From: Leisingera sp. M658 | Lineage (GTDB): Bacteria > Pseudomonadota > Alphaproteobacteria > Rhodobacterales > Rhodobacteraceae | Direction of reading: 5' to 3' | Length of the DNA stretch: 64,000 nt | Assembly (NCBI RefSeq): GCF_025144145.1 | Contig: NZ_CP083548.1 | Coordinates: 62,001-126,000, forward strand | Part shown: piece after piece, positions 18,288 through 26,517 of the stretch | How positions within the stretch are numbered: the first letter of the stretch is position 1 | Layout of the letters: each line of letters opens with the position of its first letter | The notes under the pieces: generated by a model | Databases searched by the model: none | Told to the model about the DNA's origin: nothing | Seen by the model: the letters and a program-made list of their open reading frames with translations, nothing else | Program-made: the position numbers and the translations under genes

Positions 18288-18455
18288 TCAGACGGTCTGA
18301 GCGGCCCGTTTCCGGCGGGAATTGCAGAGTGTGCTGACCATTGATACGAGCTTGCGGGCAACGGCAATAATGACGACTTTGTGCGGTCTTCCTGCCTTCC
18401 GCAGCCGGTCTGCAAAGGGTTTCAGGACCGGATTGTGATGCGCTTCATCTCAGGC
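18288..18455 (-). pseudogene. Remnant of an IS110-family transposase (C-terminal end)
   Basis: On the minus strand the frame reads HNPVLKPFADRLRKAGRPHK followed by VVIIAVARKLV and a stop at 18288, which is the typical C-terminus of IS110/IS1111-type transposases. The frame is stopped by TGA just upstream, so only about 50 residues remain. No inverted or direct terminal repeats were recognised. Confidence 0.72.
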
Positions 18456-18471
18456 ATGCTTCACAGCCTTG

Positions 18472-18859
18472 CCGGGCAACGGGAACGAGAAAGGCATCTT
18501 CGCGCGGATTATGGCCGACCTGGCTGCCGAGCACTGCGAAGAGCAGACGATCATGATCCCCTCTCGGGACTTCGCTGAGTGATGCCCTGCCGGGCAGTGG
18601 ACGCGACCTATCTCAAGGCACACTGCACCGCGGCCGGTATGGCCGCGAAAAAGGGAGGCGTGGCCGCCTATTCGGCAGAACCAAGGGTGGCATGAATACC
18701 AAACTGCATGCCGTCTGTGAAAGCCAAGGGCGCCCGCTCAACCCGTTTGTTACCGCCGGGCAAGTCAGCGGCTGCATCGGTGCCCGGGCTTTGCTCAGCA
18801 GTCACCCGGTCGTGGGCTGGCTGCCAAGTGATCGCGGGCATGACGCCGGTTGGCTATGA
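18472..18859 (+). pseudogene. Remnant of an IS5-family transposase, internally stopped and frameshifted
   Basis: The first frame reads NEKGIFARIMADLAAE and reaches a stop near 18578. The DDE-domain segments DATYLKAHCTAAGMAAKK and, after a frameshift near 18655, LFGRTKGGMNTKLHAVCES and SDRGHDAGW follow. These segments are characteristic of IS5 group (IS427/IS1031-like) transposases. The remnant ends at a TGA (18857-18859) that overlaps the stop of the HtrA protease on the other strand, so the element fragment directly abuts or cuts that gene. Confidence 0.75.
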
Positions 18860-19972
18860 AACCTGACCCTGGCTGGCGCGGTCGCCCAAGGTGACATCCA
18901 GGGTGACTTCCTTGCCCCTGCGCAGCACCTCGATCTGTGCCGCTTCTCCGGGGGCATTCATCGCCACCGCTGCGGTCAGATCGCGCAGCTCATTGACGTC
19001 AGCCCCGCGAAACCGCAGCACCACGTCGCCCGGCTTGAGGCCGGCTTCAGCTGCGGGGCTGTCAGCCGCCACGCTTTCGATCACCACGCCCTTGCCTGCC
19101 TCGCGGCCCAGCACGTTGGCGGCGTCCTCGGACAGCGGTTTGATTTGCACGCCCAGCCAGCCGCGGGTGATCTCGCCATCATCCTCCAGATCAGCGACGA
19201 TCTGCTGCACCATGTCCGAGGGCACGGCAAAGCCGATCCCGACCGAGCCGCCGCCGGGCGAATAGATCATAGTGTTGACGCCGACAACCTCCCCTTCGGC
19301 ATTGAACAGCGGACCGCCGGAATTGCCCCGGTTGATCGCCGCGTCGGTCTGGATGAAGTCATCAAACGGCCCGGCGTTGATATTGCGGGAGGTGGCCGAG
19401 ACGATGCCCGATGTCACCGTGCCCGCCAGGCCGAAGGGGCTTCCCATGGCAAGCACTTCGTCACCCACCCGCAGCGCGTCTGAGGATCCGAATTCCACCA
19501 CCGTGAGCGGCGCGGCGGCCTCGACCTTAAGCAGGGCAATATCAGTCAGCGGGTCGGCCCCGATCACGGTGGCTTCATGCACGCTGCCATCGGCCAGGGT
19601 GACGGATACGGTCTGGGCATTGTCGATCACGTGGTGGTTGGTGACGATCAGCCCGTCTCCGGAGATCACGAAGCCGGAGCCTGCGCCCTTCACCGGGCGG
19701 CTGTCGTCGAACCGGGGCATTTTGCCGCCGAACCGGCGCATGAATTCTTCCATGAACTTGTCATTCGGCATGGTCTGCCGGCCGGAAGCTGGCTGCGCCT
19801 TGCCGGTGACCTCGACAAACACAACCGCAGGCGAGATGGTTTCGACCAGATCCGCATAACCGCCCGCCGGCACCGCCAGTGCGGGTGCAGGCGCCAGGGT
19901 AAACATCGCCGCTGCTGAGGCGGCAGCGGTCAGGGCAAAGGCAAACCGTTTGGGAGCATGGGCTTTGGGCAT
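18854..19972 (-). CDS. HtrA/Deg-family periplasmic serine protease with one PDZ domain
   Basis: Envelope quality-control protease of 372 aa. It has a signal peptide (cleaved after PALA, about residue 33) and a trypsin-like domain with the triad His in TNHHVID, Asp in DPLTDIALL and Ser in RGNSGGPLFN. One PDZ domain follows (GWLGVQIKPL through GDVVLRFRG). Family members of the DegP/MucD type have two PDZ domains and about 470-500 aa. This protein ends right after PDZ1 at the junction with an IS5 remnant, so it may be truncated, although one-PDZ proteases of the DegS/HtrA type are also natural. The Met at 19972 is chosen because the signal peptide starts there. It is divergent from a two-component system. 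Confidence 0.85.
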   Translation of the reverse strand: MPKAHAPKRFAFALTAAASAAAMFTLAPAPALAVPAGGYADLVETISPAVVFVEVTGKAQPASGRQTMPNDKFMEEFMRRFGGKMPRFDDSRPVKGAGSGFVISGDGLIVTNHHVIDNAQTVSVTLADGSVHEATVIGADPLTDIALLKVEAAAPLTVVEFGSSDALRVGDEVLAMGSPFGLAGTVTSGIVSATSRNINAGPFDDFIQTDAAINRGNSGGPLFNAEGEVVGVNTMIYSPGGGSVGIGFAVPSDMVQQIVADLEDDGEITRGWLGVQIKPLSEDAANVLGREAGKGVVIESVAADSPAAEAGLKPGDVVLRFRGADVNELRDLTAAVAMNAPGEAAQIEVLRRGKEVTLDVTLGDRASQGQVS

Positions 19973-20113
19973 CTTCGTTTCCTTGCGTTGAAGTGATGCA
20001 AGGCAGATGGCGGGTGCGGATTTCAATGTCCTGACGTCTTCTATACAGATCTGTAATGTGTGCAGAGGCGCGACACGGTGTATCACCGGGCCGGCAGCAA
20101 AGCGGGGGAAGCC

Positions 20114-20785
20114 TTGAAGATCCTGGTGATGGAAGACGACACGACCACGGGGCCTTATGTGGCCACGGGGTTGCGCGAGGAGGGGCATAGTGTTGATCTC
20201 GTCACTGATGGCCGCGAGGGGCTGCTGCAGGCCAACGCGGCTGACTACGACGTGCTGATCATCGACCGGATGCTGCCCGGCCTGGACGGGCTGAGCCTGA
20301 TCAAGACCCTGCGCGGCGCCGGGCTGCGCACGCCTGCGATCATGCTGACCGCACTCAGCGGCGTGAACGACCGGATCGACGGGCTGGAGGCTGGGGCGGA
20401 CGATTACCTGGTCAAACCCTTCGCCTTTGGCGAGTTGGCCGCCCGTGTTGCTGCCCTCGCCCGCCGCCCAGGGCTGCAGACACAGGAAACTGTGCTCCGG
20501 GCCGGTGATCTGGAGATGGATCTGGTCCGCCGCAAGGTGACCCGCGAAGGGCAGGAGATTGACCTGCTGCCGCGCGAATTCCGCCTGCTGGAGCATTTGA
20601 TGCGCCGCAAGGGCCGGGTGCAGACCCGCACCATGCTGCTGGAGGCGGTCTGGGACATCAGTTTCGACCCGCAGACCAATGTGGTGGAGACCCATATCTC
20701 CCGTTTGCGCGCCAAGATGGACAAGCCCTTTGCCAGCGATCTGATCGAAACCGTCCGCGGTGCGGGGTACCGGATTGCCGGGTGA
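20114..20785 (+). CDS. OmpR/PhoB-family response regulator
   Basis: About 223 aa: a receiver domain with acidic pocket MEDD, phospho-acceptor in LIIDRMLPGLDG and the switch Lys in VKPFAFGEL, followed by a winged-helix output domain (EFRLLEHLMRRKGRVQ, TNVVETHISRLRAKM). The start is taken as TTG 20114, preceded by GGGGGAA, because the family begins LKILVMEDD. A GTG at 20078 or ATG at 20060 would add an atypical leader. It overlaps no gene; the kinase starts 40 bases after its stop. The divergent HtrA protease suggests a CpxR-like envelope-stress role, which is inference from position. Confidence 0.88.
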   Translation: MKILVMEDDTTTGPYVATGLREEGHSVDLVTDGREGLLQANAADYDVLIIDRMLPGLDGLSLIKTLRGAGLRTPAIMLTALSGVNDRIDGLEAGADDYLVKPFAFGELAARVAALARRPGLQTQETVLRAGDLEMDLVRRKVTREGQEIDLLPREFRLLEHLMRRKGRVQTRTMLLEAVWDISFDPQTNVVETHISRLRAKMDKPFASDLIETVRGAGYRIAG

Positions 20786-20825
20786 CCGGCGGAGCCGTAC
20801 GCGGGCTTTGCTGCGCTCGTCGCCG

Positions 20826-22133
20826 ATGCGGCAGTCGCTGTGGCTGTCGCTGCTGTTTGTGGCGGCCAGTGCGCTCAGCCTTGGGATCACCTACTATGTT
20901 GCGCATGGTTCCCAGCGGCAGGCGATCGAGGAGAGCCTGACTCAGGATATGGCGGGTTTCCGGGCCACGCCTTCCGCCGCTGCACTGGCCGCATTGGTCA
21001 ATGCTGAGACTGCCGAGACCGATCCGCAACGGCGCCTTCTCAGCTACCGCCGCCCGGGCGGGCGGATCGTGGCCGGCAATGCGGCGATCATGCAGCAGCA
21101 GGAAGGGTTCCGGGTTGTGGCACTGGGGCCGGCCCCGGTTGAGATCACCGGCCGCTTCATCTCTCTTAGCGAATACATCCACGGCGGGCTGCTGACCGTC
21201 GCGCAGACTGCCAAGCCTCTGGACGACCTGCGGCAGACCTATCTGCGGGTGCTGTTTTTCAGCCTGCTGCCGGCCATTGCCATCGCAGTCCTGGGCGGCG
21301 TGCTGCTGGCGCGGCGCTCGGCCCGGTCGCTGGCGGGGATTGAGCACACCCTGTCGGCGCTGACCTCCGGCGATCTTGGCGCTCGGGTGCCGGAAGCGGC
21401 GCGCCGGAGCGACATCACCCGTATCGGCCAGAGCGTGAATCGCATGGCCCGGGCACAGCAGCAATCAACCGAGGCGCTGCGGCAGGTCTCTGCCGATATT
21501 GCCCATGACCTGAAAACGCCGATCCAGCGGGTGGCGGTGCAGCTTGCCCGCTTGCAGGAAATGCCGGACCTGCCGTCAAATGCGCAATCGCTGGCGGATC
21601 AGGCGCTTGCGGAGACCCGCGGCATCACCCGTATTTTTCAGGCGCTGCTGCAGATTGCCCAGCTGGAAGGCGGCACGCCGAGATCGCGGTTCGAACCGGT
21701 GGACCTCTGCGAAATCGCAGCCACCTTTGCCGAAATCTATGAACCGGCCGCCGAAGAGCAAAACCGGACGTTCACGCTCAGCCTGCCTGAAATGCCGGTC
21801 CTGGTCAGCGGTGACCGGGCGCTGCTCGGCCAGTTGCTGGCAAATCTGATCGAAAACGCTCTGCGCCACACGCCGGAAGGTTCCGGCATCAGCTTGTCGC
21901 TGCAGCACAACAGGGAGACAATCCTGTCCCTGCGCGATCACGGCCCCGGCATTCCCGAGGCCGAGCACCAGAATGTGCTGCGCCGCCTTTACCGCCTGGA
22001 ACAAAGCCGCACCACCCAGGGCAGCGGCCTCGGCCTCAGCCTGGTAGCGGCAATTGCCGAGCTGCATGGCGCCAGGCTGACCCTGTCCGATGCAAATCCC
22101 GGCTTGCAAGTTGAGGTGGCCTTCAGCGGTTAG
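20826..22133 (+). CDS. Membrane sensor histidine kinase
   Basis: A 435-aa partner of the preceding regulator. It has an N-terminal TM segment (residues 5-27), a short periplasmic domain, and a second TM segment (about 138-162). Then come HAMP (ARRSARSLAGIEHTL...), the H-box IAHDLKTPIQ (His at about residue 230), the N-box LIENALRHT and the G-boxes DHGPGIPE and GSGLGLSLV. The short sensor loop gives no clue to the signal. The stop codon overlaps the convergent MocR regulator by four bases. Confidence 0.9.
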   Translation: MRQSLWLSLLFVAASALSLGITYYVAHGSQRQAIEESLTQDMAGFRATPSAAALAALVNAETAETDPQRRLLSYRRPGGRIVAGNAAIMQQQEGFRVVALGPAPVEITGRFISLSEYIHGGLLTVAQTAKPLDDLRQTYLRVLFFSLLPAIAIAVLGGVLLARRSARSLAGIEHTLSALTSGDLGARVPEAARRSDITRIGQSVNRMARAQQQSTEALRQVSADIAHDLKTPIQRVAVQLARLQEMPDLPSNAQSLADQALAETRGITRIFQALLQIAQLEGGTPRSRFEPVDLCEIAATFAEIYEPAAEEQNRTFTLSLPEMPVLVSGDRALLGQLLANLIENALRHTPEGSGISLSLQHNRETILSLRDHGPGIPEAEHQNVLRRLYRLEQSRTTQGSGLGLSLVAAIAELHGARLTLSDANPGLQVEVAFSG

Positions 22134-23620
22134 TGCGCTGACCTGAGTTCCTTCAGCACCTCCGCCAGCCGTTTGACCAGCCGTGGAATGATCCGTTCAT
22201 CCACGCCGGAAAAGCCAAGCACCAGCGCCGCGCGGTCAATCGGTTCGATGCAGTAGACCGAGATTGGCAGCGAGTCGATGCCCGCCGCCAACAGTGCCTC
22301 ATGCGCGGCCTGATCATCAATACCGTGTTTCAGCCAGGCCACCATATGCATGCCGGCATCGGTGCGCTGCGGCTCCAGGAATTCACTGCATTCGCGTGCC
22401 AGGCTCTCAAACAGCACATCCCGGCGGACCCGGTATAGCTTGCGCATCTTGCGGATATGCTCGGTGAATCGCCCGTCCGCCATAAAACGCGCCATCGCCT
22501 CTTCCACCACGGCGGAGGAGTTCTGCCCCAAAAGGTTGCGCGCGGTGGCAAAGGTTCCGGCGAATTCCGGCGGCACCACCACATAGCCCAGCCGCATTGC
22601 CGCAAACATCGATTTCGAGAACGTGCCCACGTAAAACACCCGCCGCGCGCTGTCCAAGGCGCTGAGCGCGGGCAGCGGCCGGCCGCGGTAGCGGAACTCG
22701 CTGTCGTAATCGTCCTCGATGATCCAGGCGTTGTTTTCCTGTGCGTAATTCAGCAGTGCCAGCCGCCGCCCCAGGCTCATCGTGGTGCCCAATGGCTGCT
22801 GATGCGACGGGGTGGTGAAAATCAGCGCGGGCTTCGGATACCGGCGGACAGCGTGGTCCAGATCCAGCCCCTCGCCGTCCACCGGCACCGGTGCCACCTG
22901 GGCCCCCATGATCTGCATCACGTCCCGTCCTGCGATATGGCCGGGGTTTTCGTACCAGACCGTATCCCCCTGATTGAGCAAAACAAAAGCAATCAGAACA
23001 AAGGCTTGCTGCGCGCCGGAGGTGATGATGACCCGCTCCGCATCAACCTTCATGCCGCGGGCATCACCCAGATGCCTGGCAATCGCCTCGCGCAGGGCTG
23101 CATTGCCATTCACCTGCCCGTAACTCAAGCTGCGCCGCGCGTTCCGTTCCATCGCCCCGGCCATGTATTTCTGCCAGAGCTTCGCCGGAAACTGTTCCAG
23201 CGCAGGCACGCCGGGACGAAAGGGCGCGGTCTCGCCGTAGCGCGCAAGGGACTTTGACGCGGTGATGGTTCGCGCGTGGTCGGAAATCTCGAAATCTGCC
23301 GGTTTTTCTCTGCGCCGCGGTGCGCGGACCTGCGGAAAAGCCTCTGTATCCAGCCCCTCGGCAACAAACGTGCCGGCCCCGGTCTTGGCCTGGGCATAGC
23401 CCTCCGCGATGATCTGTTCATAGACATTCTTGACCGTGATCCGCGAAATCCCCAGCTCCTGTGCCAGTTCGCGGGTGGAGGGCAGCTTTTGCCCCGGCGC
23501 AAGCGACCCGTCCAGGATCAGCCGCCGCAAGGAAGCATCCAGCTGCCGGTAGATCGGCACCGGGGAGTCGCGTTCGATTGTGAAACCTTGCAGCAAGGCG
23601 CCGCCCGGGGATTTCGGCAT
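22130..23620 (-). CDS. MocR-type GntR regulator with PLP aminotransferase-like domain
   Basis: A 496-aa fusion: an N-terminal GntR winged helix (PIYRQLDASLRRLILDG, STRELAQELGISRITVKNVY) and a fold-type I aminotransferase-like effector domain (YENPGHIAGRD, the PLP-binding region IIEDDYDSEFRYRG and the Schiff-base Lys in TFSKSMFAAMRLGY). MocR proteins such as PdxR, GabR and TauR sense amino compounds through PLP. The Met at 23620 is preferred because the longer ORF from 23674 would run through the promoter repeats. It is divergent from the URO-D-superfamily gene at 23743, its likely target. Confidence 0.88.
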   Translation of the reverse strand: MPKSPGGALLQGFTIERDSPVPIYRQLDASLRRLILDGSLAPGQKLPSTRELAQELGISRITVKNVYEQIIAEGYAQAKTGAGTFVAEGLDTEAFPQVRAPRRREKPADFEISDHARTITASKSLARYGETAPFRPGVPALEQFPAKLWQKYMAGAMERNARRSLSYGQVNGNAALREAIARHLGDARGMKVDAERVIITSGAQQAFVLIAFVLLNQGDTVWYENPGHIAGRDVMQIMGAQVAPVPVDGEGLDLDHAVRRYPKPALIFTTPSHQQPLGTTMSLGRRLALLNYAQENNAWIIEDDYDSEFRYRGRPLPALSALDSARRVFYVGTFSKSMFAAMRLGYVVVPPEFAGTFATARNLLGQNSSAVVEEAMARFMADGRFTEHIRKMRKLYRVRRDVLFESLARECSEFLEPQRTDAGMHMVAWLKHGIDDQAAHEALLAAGIDSLPISVYCIEPIDRAALVLGFSGVDERIIPRLVKRLAEVLKELRSAH

Positions 23621-23627
23621 TGGTACA

Positions 23628-23675
23628 AGTGGGTCTATAGTTGGGTCAATAACGGGTATAGTTGATGTACCCACT
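23628..23675. promoter_or_regulatory. Candidate MocR operator: two direct repeats inside an inverted repeat
   Basis: TATAGTTG occurs at 23636-23643 and again at 23657-23664, exactly 21 bp (two helical turns) apart and each next to GGGT. They are flanked by AGTGGGT (23628-23634) and its reverse complement ACCCACT (23669-23675). Direct repeats about two turns apart are typical of GabR/TauR/PdxR sites. The site is in the divergent promoter region. Its function is inferred. Confidence 0.5.
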
Positions 23676-23742
23676 CTTTAGTAGCCTCAATCCAAACTGG
23701 TGCAAAACGCGCCACGGGTTCACGAAGGTTTGAGGCCGATCC

Positions 23743-25077
23743 ATGACCAGAATTGAAGATTACGCATTCCCCAAGGGTCTTGACCTGTTGCGGGCCTGGC
23801 AGGCGGGCGATGCCGGGGCCAAGGCAGAAATGAAGCGGGTGTTCGACGCGGCCATCGCCGGCGGTTTTGACGCCAATTTCGGGCAAAAGGCCGACCCGAA
23901 CCGGGTCAACAGCGTTGCCTCGGTCCACATGCTGGCACTGGCGGTGCTGAACGATCTTTATGGGATTGAGACCCGCGAGTATTACCACGAGGACCCCTAT
24001 CGCTATGTCCGCGCCAACCTTGCGGTCAGCCGCCTGCTGGGGGTGAACAAGTTCTACATCACCTGGGCGCTTTATGCTTGGTCCTGCGAGCCGCTGGGCC
24101 AGACCATGATGTATCCGGATAAATACCCGCCGGGTGCCGACCCCGATAACATGCTGATCAGCAAGGACAACTGGCGCGACTTGAAGACTCCGGATTTCAC
24201 CTCTGGGGTGCCGCTGGCGATCACCAGGATCCTGCGGGTGCATGAGGAGCTGACCGGTCTGCCGCCGCTGTTGCAGATCACCGCGCCTTACAGCCTGGCC
24301 GCTGACATCTATGGGCAGGAGCCGCTGCTGGGCGATGTGGTGAATGATCCGGATGAGGTGAACGCACTGCTGGATCATCTGGGCGACGTGGTGCTGGGGC
24401 CGTGGATGGACCACCATATCGCCACCTTCCCGAACGGCTGGATCGAACTGTCGGATGCCTCCGGCTCGCCTTTCTTCATTGGGCCTGAGAACTGCAAAAA
24501 CATGTCGATCCGCGCGATCCGGCACATGCTGAGGGACAAGCCCTATGCCGGCCGGGCGTTCGACAACAACTACCGCGGCGACCACGTGACGCTGGCCAGG
24601 AAGAAAGACCGCCGCTCCCGCCGCCGCGGCGGCACCGAGGCAAGCACCGCCGCCACACCCGAACCGGCGCCCTTGGAAAACCCGGCCCTGTTGGAACTGA
24701 CAGATGCAAAGGTGAGCGTGAACCCGGTCTTCATAATGCGGCTGGCTGCGGACAAGGTTGACATCTCTTTCTATGAACAGCAGGCGATCGCCCGGAACAT
24801 GCCGCTGACCTCGGGTATCGGCTCACCCGAAATCGACCGTAACAGCATCGAGGATCTGGACGCCGCCAAGGCAGAAACCCGCGGGATGGCCCGTACCCAT
24901 GTGGCGGCAATCCGCAACGTCTGCGCCCATGTGGATCTGCCCGAGGACAACCACGTCAGCCAGGCTTGGCCGAGCCACATCTATTTCGAGGACGTCAACC
25001 TGCACACAGAGTTCGATCTAGTCGAGATTATACTTGAGGAAGTTTATGGCGCGGAGCCGGTCCAGCGCCGTTCCTGA
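23743..25077 (+). CDS. URO-D superfamily (uroporphyrinogen decarboxylase/methyltransferase-like) protein of unknown function
   Basis: A 444-aa protein. Residues 1-280 look like the URO-D/MtaA TIM-barrel fold: an N-terminal ALAVLNDLYGIETREYY segment, GVPLAITRILRVHEELTGLPPL, the conserved PYSLAADIYGQEPLLGDV, DPDEVNALLDHL and the strand IELSDASGSPFFIGPENC. After residue 280 comes a basic, low-complexity linker (KKDRRSRRRGG, then Ala/Thr/Pro-rich), then a C-terminal part (VFIMRLAADKVDISFYEQQAIARN...) that I cannot assign. True HemE is about 340 aa without such a linker, so this is probably not the haem enzyme. Corrinoid methyltransferases of this superfamily act with partner proteins that are not seen here. 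It is likely controlled by the adjacent MocR regulator. Confidence 0.7.
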   Translation: MTRIEDYAFPKGLDLLRAWQAGDAGAKAEMKRVFDAAIAGGFDANFGQKADPNRVNSVASVHMLALAVLNDLYGIETREYYHEDPYRYVRANLAVSRLLGVNKFYITWALYAWSCEPLGQTMMYPDKYPPGADPDNMLISKDNWRDLKTPDFTSGVPLAITRILRVHEELTGLPPLLQITAPYSLAADIYGQEPLLGDVVNDPDEVNALLDHLGDVVLGPWMDHHIATFPNGWIELSDASGSPFFIGPENCKNMSIRAIRHMLRDKPYAGRAFDNNYRGDHVTLARKKDRRSRRRGGTEASTAATPEPAPLENPALLELTDAKVSVNPVFIMRLAADKVDISFYEQQAIARNMPLTSGIGSPEIDRNSIEDLDAAKAETRGMARTHVAAIRNVCAHVDLPEDNHVSQAWPSHIYFEDVNLHTEFDLVEIILEEVYGAEPVQRRS

Positions 25078-25119
25078 AGGTTTCACTCCCTGCCGGGACG
25101 CCTCTGTCCGGCAGCTATG

Positions 25120-25146
25120 GACCGGCCCTTGGGCCGGTCTTTTTTC
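25120..25146. terminator. Rho-independent terminator between convergent genes
   Basis: A perfect 9-bp inverted repeat GACCGGCCC / GGGCCGGTC (25120-25128, 25131-25139) is followed by a run of six T. It ends the URO-D-like gene on the plus strand just before the stop of guaD. Confidence 0.8.
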
Positions 25147-25155
25147 AACGGATAC

Positions 25156-26454
25156 TCAAACCTTCATCGGTTTGCCAGCCGCATAGGTCTGCGCGATGGA
25201 GCGGTCGTCGCCCAGGGTCTGCAGGATAAACAGCTCCTCGGACAGGGTTTCGGCCCGCTGCATCCGCAGATCCATCGCCGGGGTGGCGCGGGAATCGAGC
25301 ACCACGATGTCGGCCTCGGTGCCGGCGTCCAGCGTGCCGATTTTGTTCGCCAGCCCAAGCGCCACCGCGTTGCCGCGAGTGATCCAGTGGAAAGCGCGCA
25401 AGGGATGCAGTTTCTGGTTCTGCAGCTGCAGGACCTTGTAGCCTTCGTTCAGGGTCTGCAGCATCGAATAGCTGGTGCCGGCGCCGATATCGGTGGCAAT
25501 TGCATTGGTGATGCCGCGGCCGCGCAGCCCTGCGTCGTCGAACAGCCCGCTGCCCAGGAACAGGTTCGAGGTCGGGCAGAACACCGGCTTGGCCTGGGTC
25601 TCGGCCAGCGCATCGATCTCGCGCGGTTTCAGGTGGATCGAGTGGCCCAGCAGCATCTTTTCCGTCAGCAGCCCGTAGGACTGGTAGACATCCAGATAAT
25701 CGCGTGTCTGCGGGTACAGTTCGGCGGTAAAGGCTATCTCGTCATGGTTTTCCGACAGATGGGTTTGCACGTAGCACTCGGGGTGCTCCTTCACCAGTGC
25801 ACCCGCCATCTCCATCTGATCAGGGGTGGAGGTGATGGCGAAGCGCGGGGTGACCGCATACATCCCGCGGCCTTTGCCGTGGTACCTCGCGATCAGCTCC
25901 TTAGTATCGTCGTAGCCGCTGACGGGCGTGTCCAGCAGCCCCTCGGGTGCGTTGCGGTCCATCAGGACCTTGCCGCCGATCATCCGCATGTTGCGGCGCG
26001 CGGCCTCGTCGAAATACGCCTCGGCTGAAGTTTTGTGGACCGAGCAATAGGCGACAGCCGTGGTGGTGCCGTGGCTGGCCAACAGGTCAAAGAAATGCCC
26101 GGCCATCTGCGCGCTGTGGCCGGCATCGGCAAAGCGGACCTCCTCGGGGAAGGTATAATTGTTCAGCCATTCCAGCAGTTGTGACCCCCAGGAAGCGATC
26201 ACCTGCACCTGCGGGAAATGCAGGTGGGTGTCGATGAAGCCGGCCATAAGGATGTTCGGGCGATGGTCGATCACCTGCGCCTCCGCCGCCTGCGCGGCCA
26301 GATCGCCATAGCTGCCCTTGGCCAGGATCATACCGTCCGCCAGCAAGAGCGCACCGTCCTCGATGAACTGATAGGCGCTGGTGTCGTCAGCGCCTTGCGG
26401 TTCAGCGGTGAAGGTCAGCACCCGCCCGCGCAGCAGCGTCTGTTTCGATGTCAT
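25156..26454 (-). CDS. guaD: Guanine deaminase
   Basis: A 432-aa amidohydrolase that converts guanine to xanthine, feeding xanthine dehydrogenase. Zinc-site and active-site motifs are visible: GFIDTHLHFPQ (HxH), QTHLSENHDE, LGHSIHL and the Asp region TDIGAGTSYSML. The Met at 26454 (TSKQTLL) is chosen over an upstream in-frame start at 26511 that would add a non-homologous leader. It is the last gene of a minus-strand set with the permease and xdh genes. Confidence 0.93.
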   Translation of the reverse strand: MTSKQTLLRGRVLTFTAEPQGADDTSAYQFIEDGALLLADGMILAKGSYGDLAAQAAEAQVIDHRPNILMAGFIDTHLHFPQVQVIASWGSQLLEWLNNYTFPEEVRFADAGHSAQMAGHFFDLLASHGTTTAVAYCSVHKTSAEAYFDEAARRNMRMIGGKVLMDRNAPEGLLDTPVSGYDDTKELIARYHGKGRGMYAVTPRFAITSTPDQMEMAGALVKEHPECYVQTHLSENHDEIAFTAELYPQTRDYLDVYQSYGLLTEKMLLGHSIHLKPREIDALAETQAKPVFCPTSNLFLGSGLFDDAGLRGRGITNAIATDIGAGTSYSMLQTLNEGYKVLQLQNQKLHPLRAFHWITRGNAVALGLANKIGTLDAGTEADIVVLDSRATPAMDLRMQRAETLSEELFILQTLGDDRSIAQTYAAGKPMKV

Positions 26455-26517
26455 GTCTTTGATGTCCTTGGTTCGCAGGCAGGGGACGCGGTGCCCCCTG
26501 CCCCTTTTCATTTGGGA

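Noticed and set aside
20000-20890. Minus-strand ORF extension of the HtrA gene to 20890
   Set aside because: The extension covers the divergent response regulator gene; the signal peptide fixes the start at 19972.
23743-25077. Assignment as haem-pathway uroporphyrinogen decarboxylase (hemE)
   Set aside because: Length, linker and C-terminal part do not fit HemE, and the regulator context is not that of haem synthesis.
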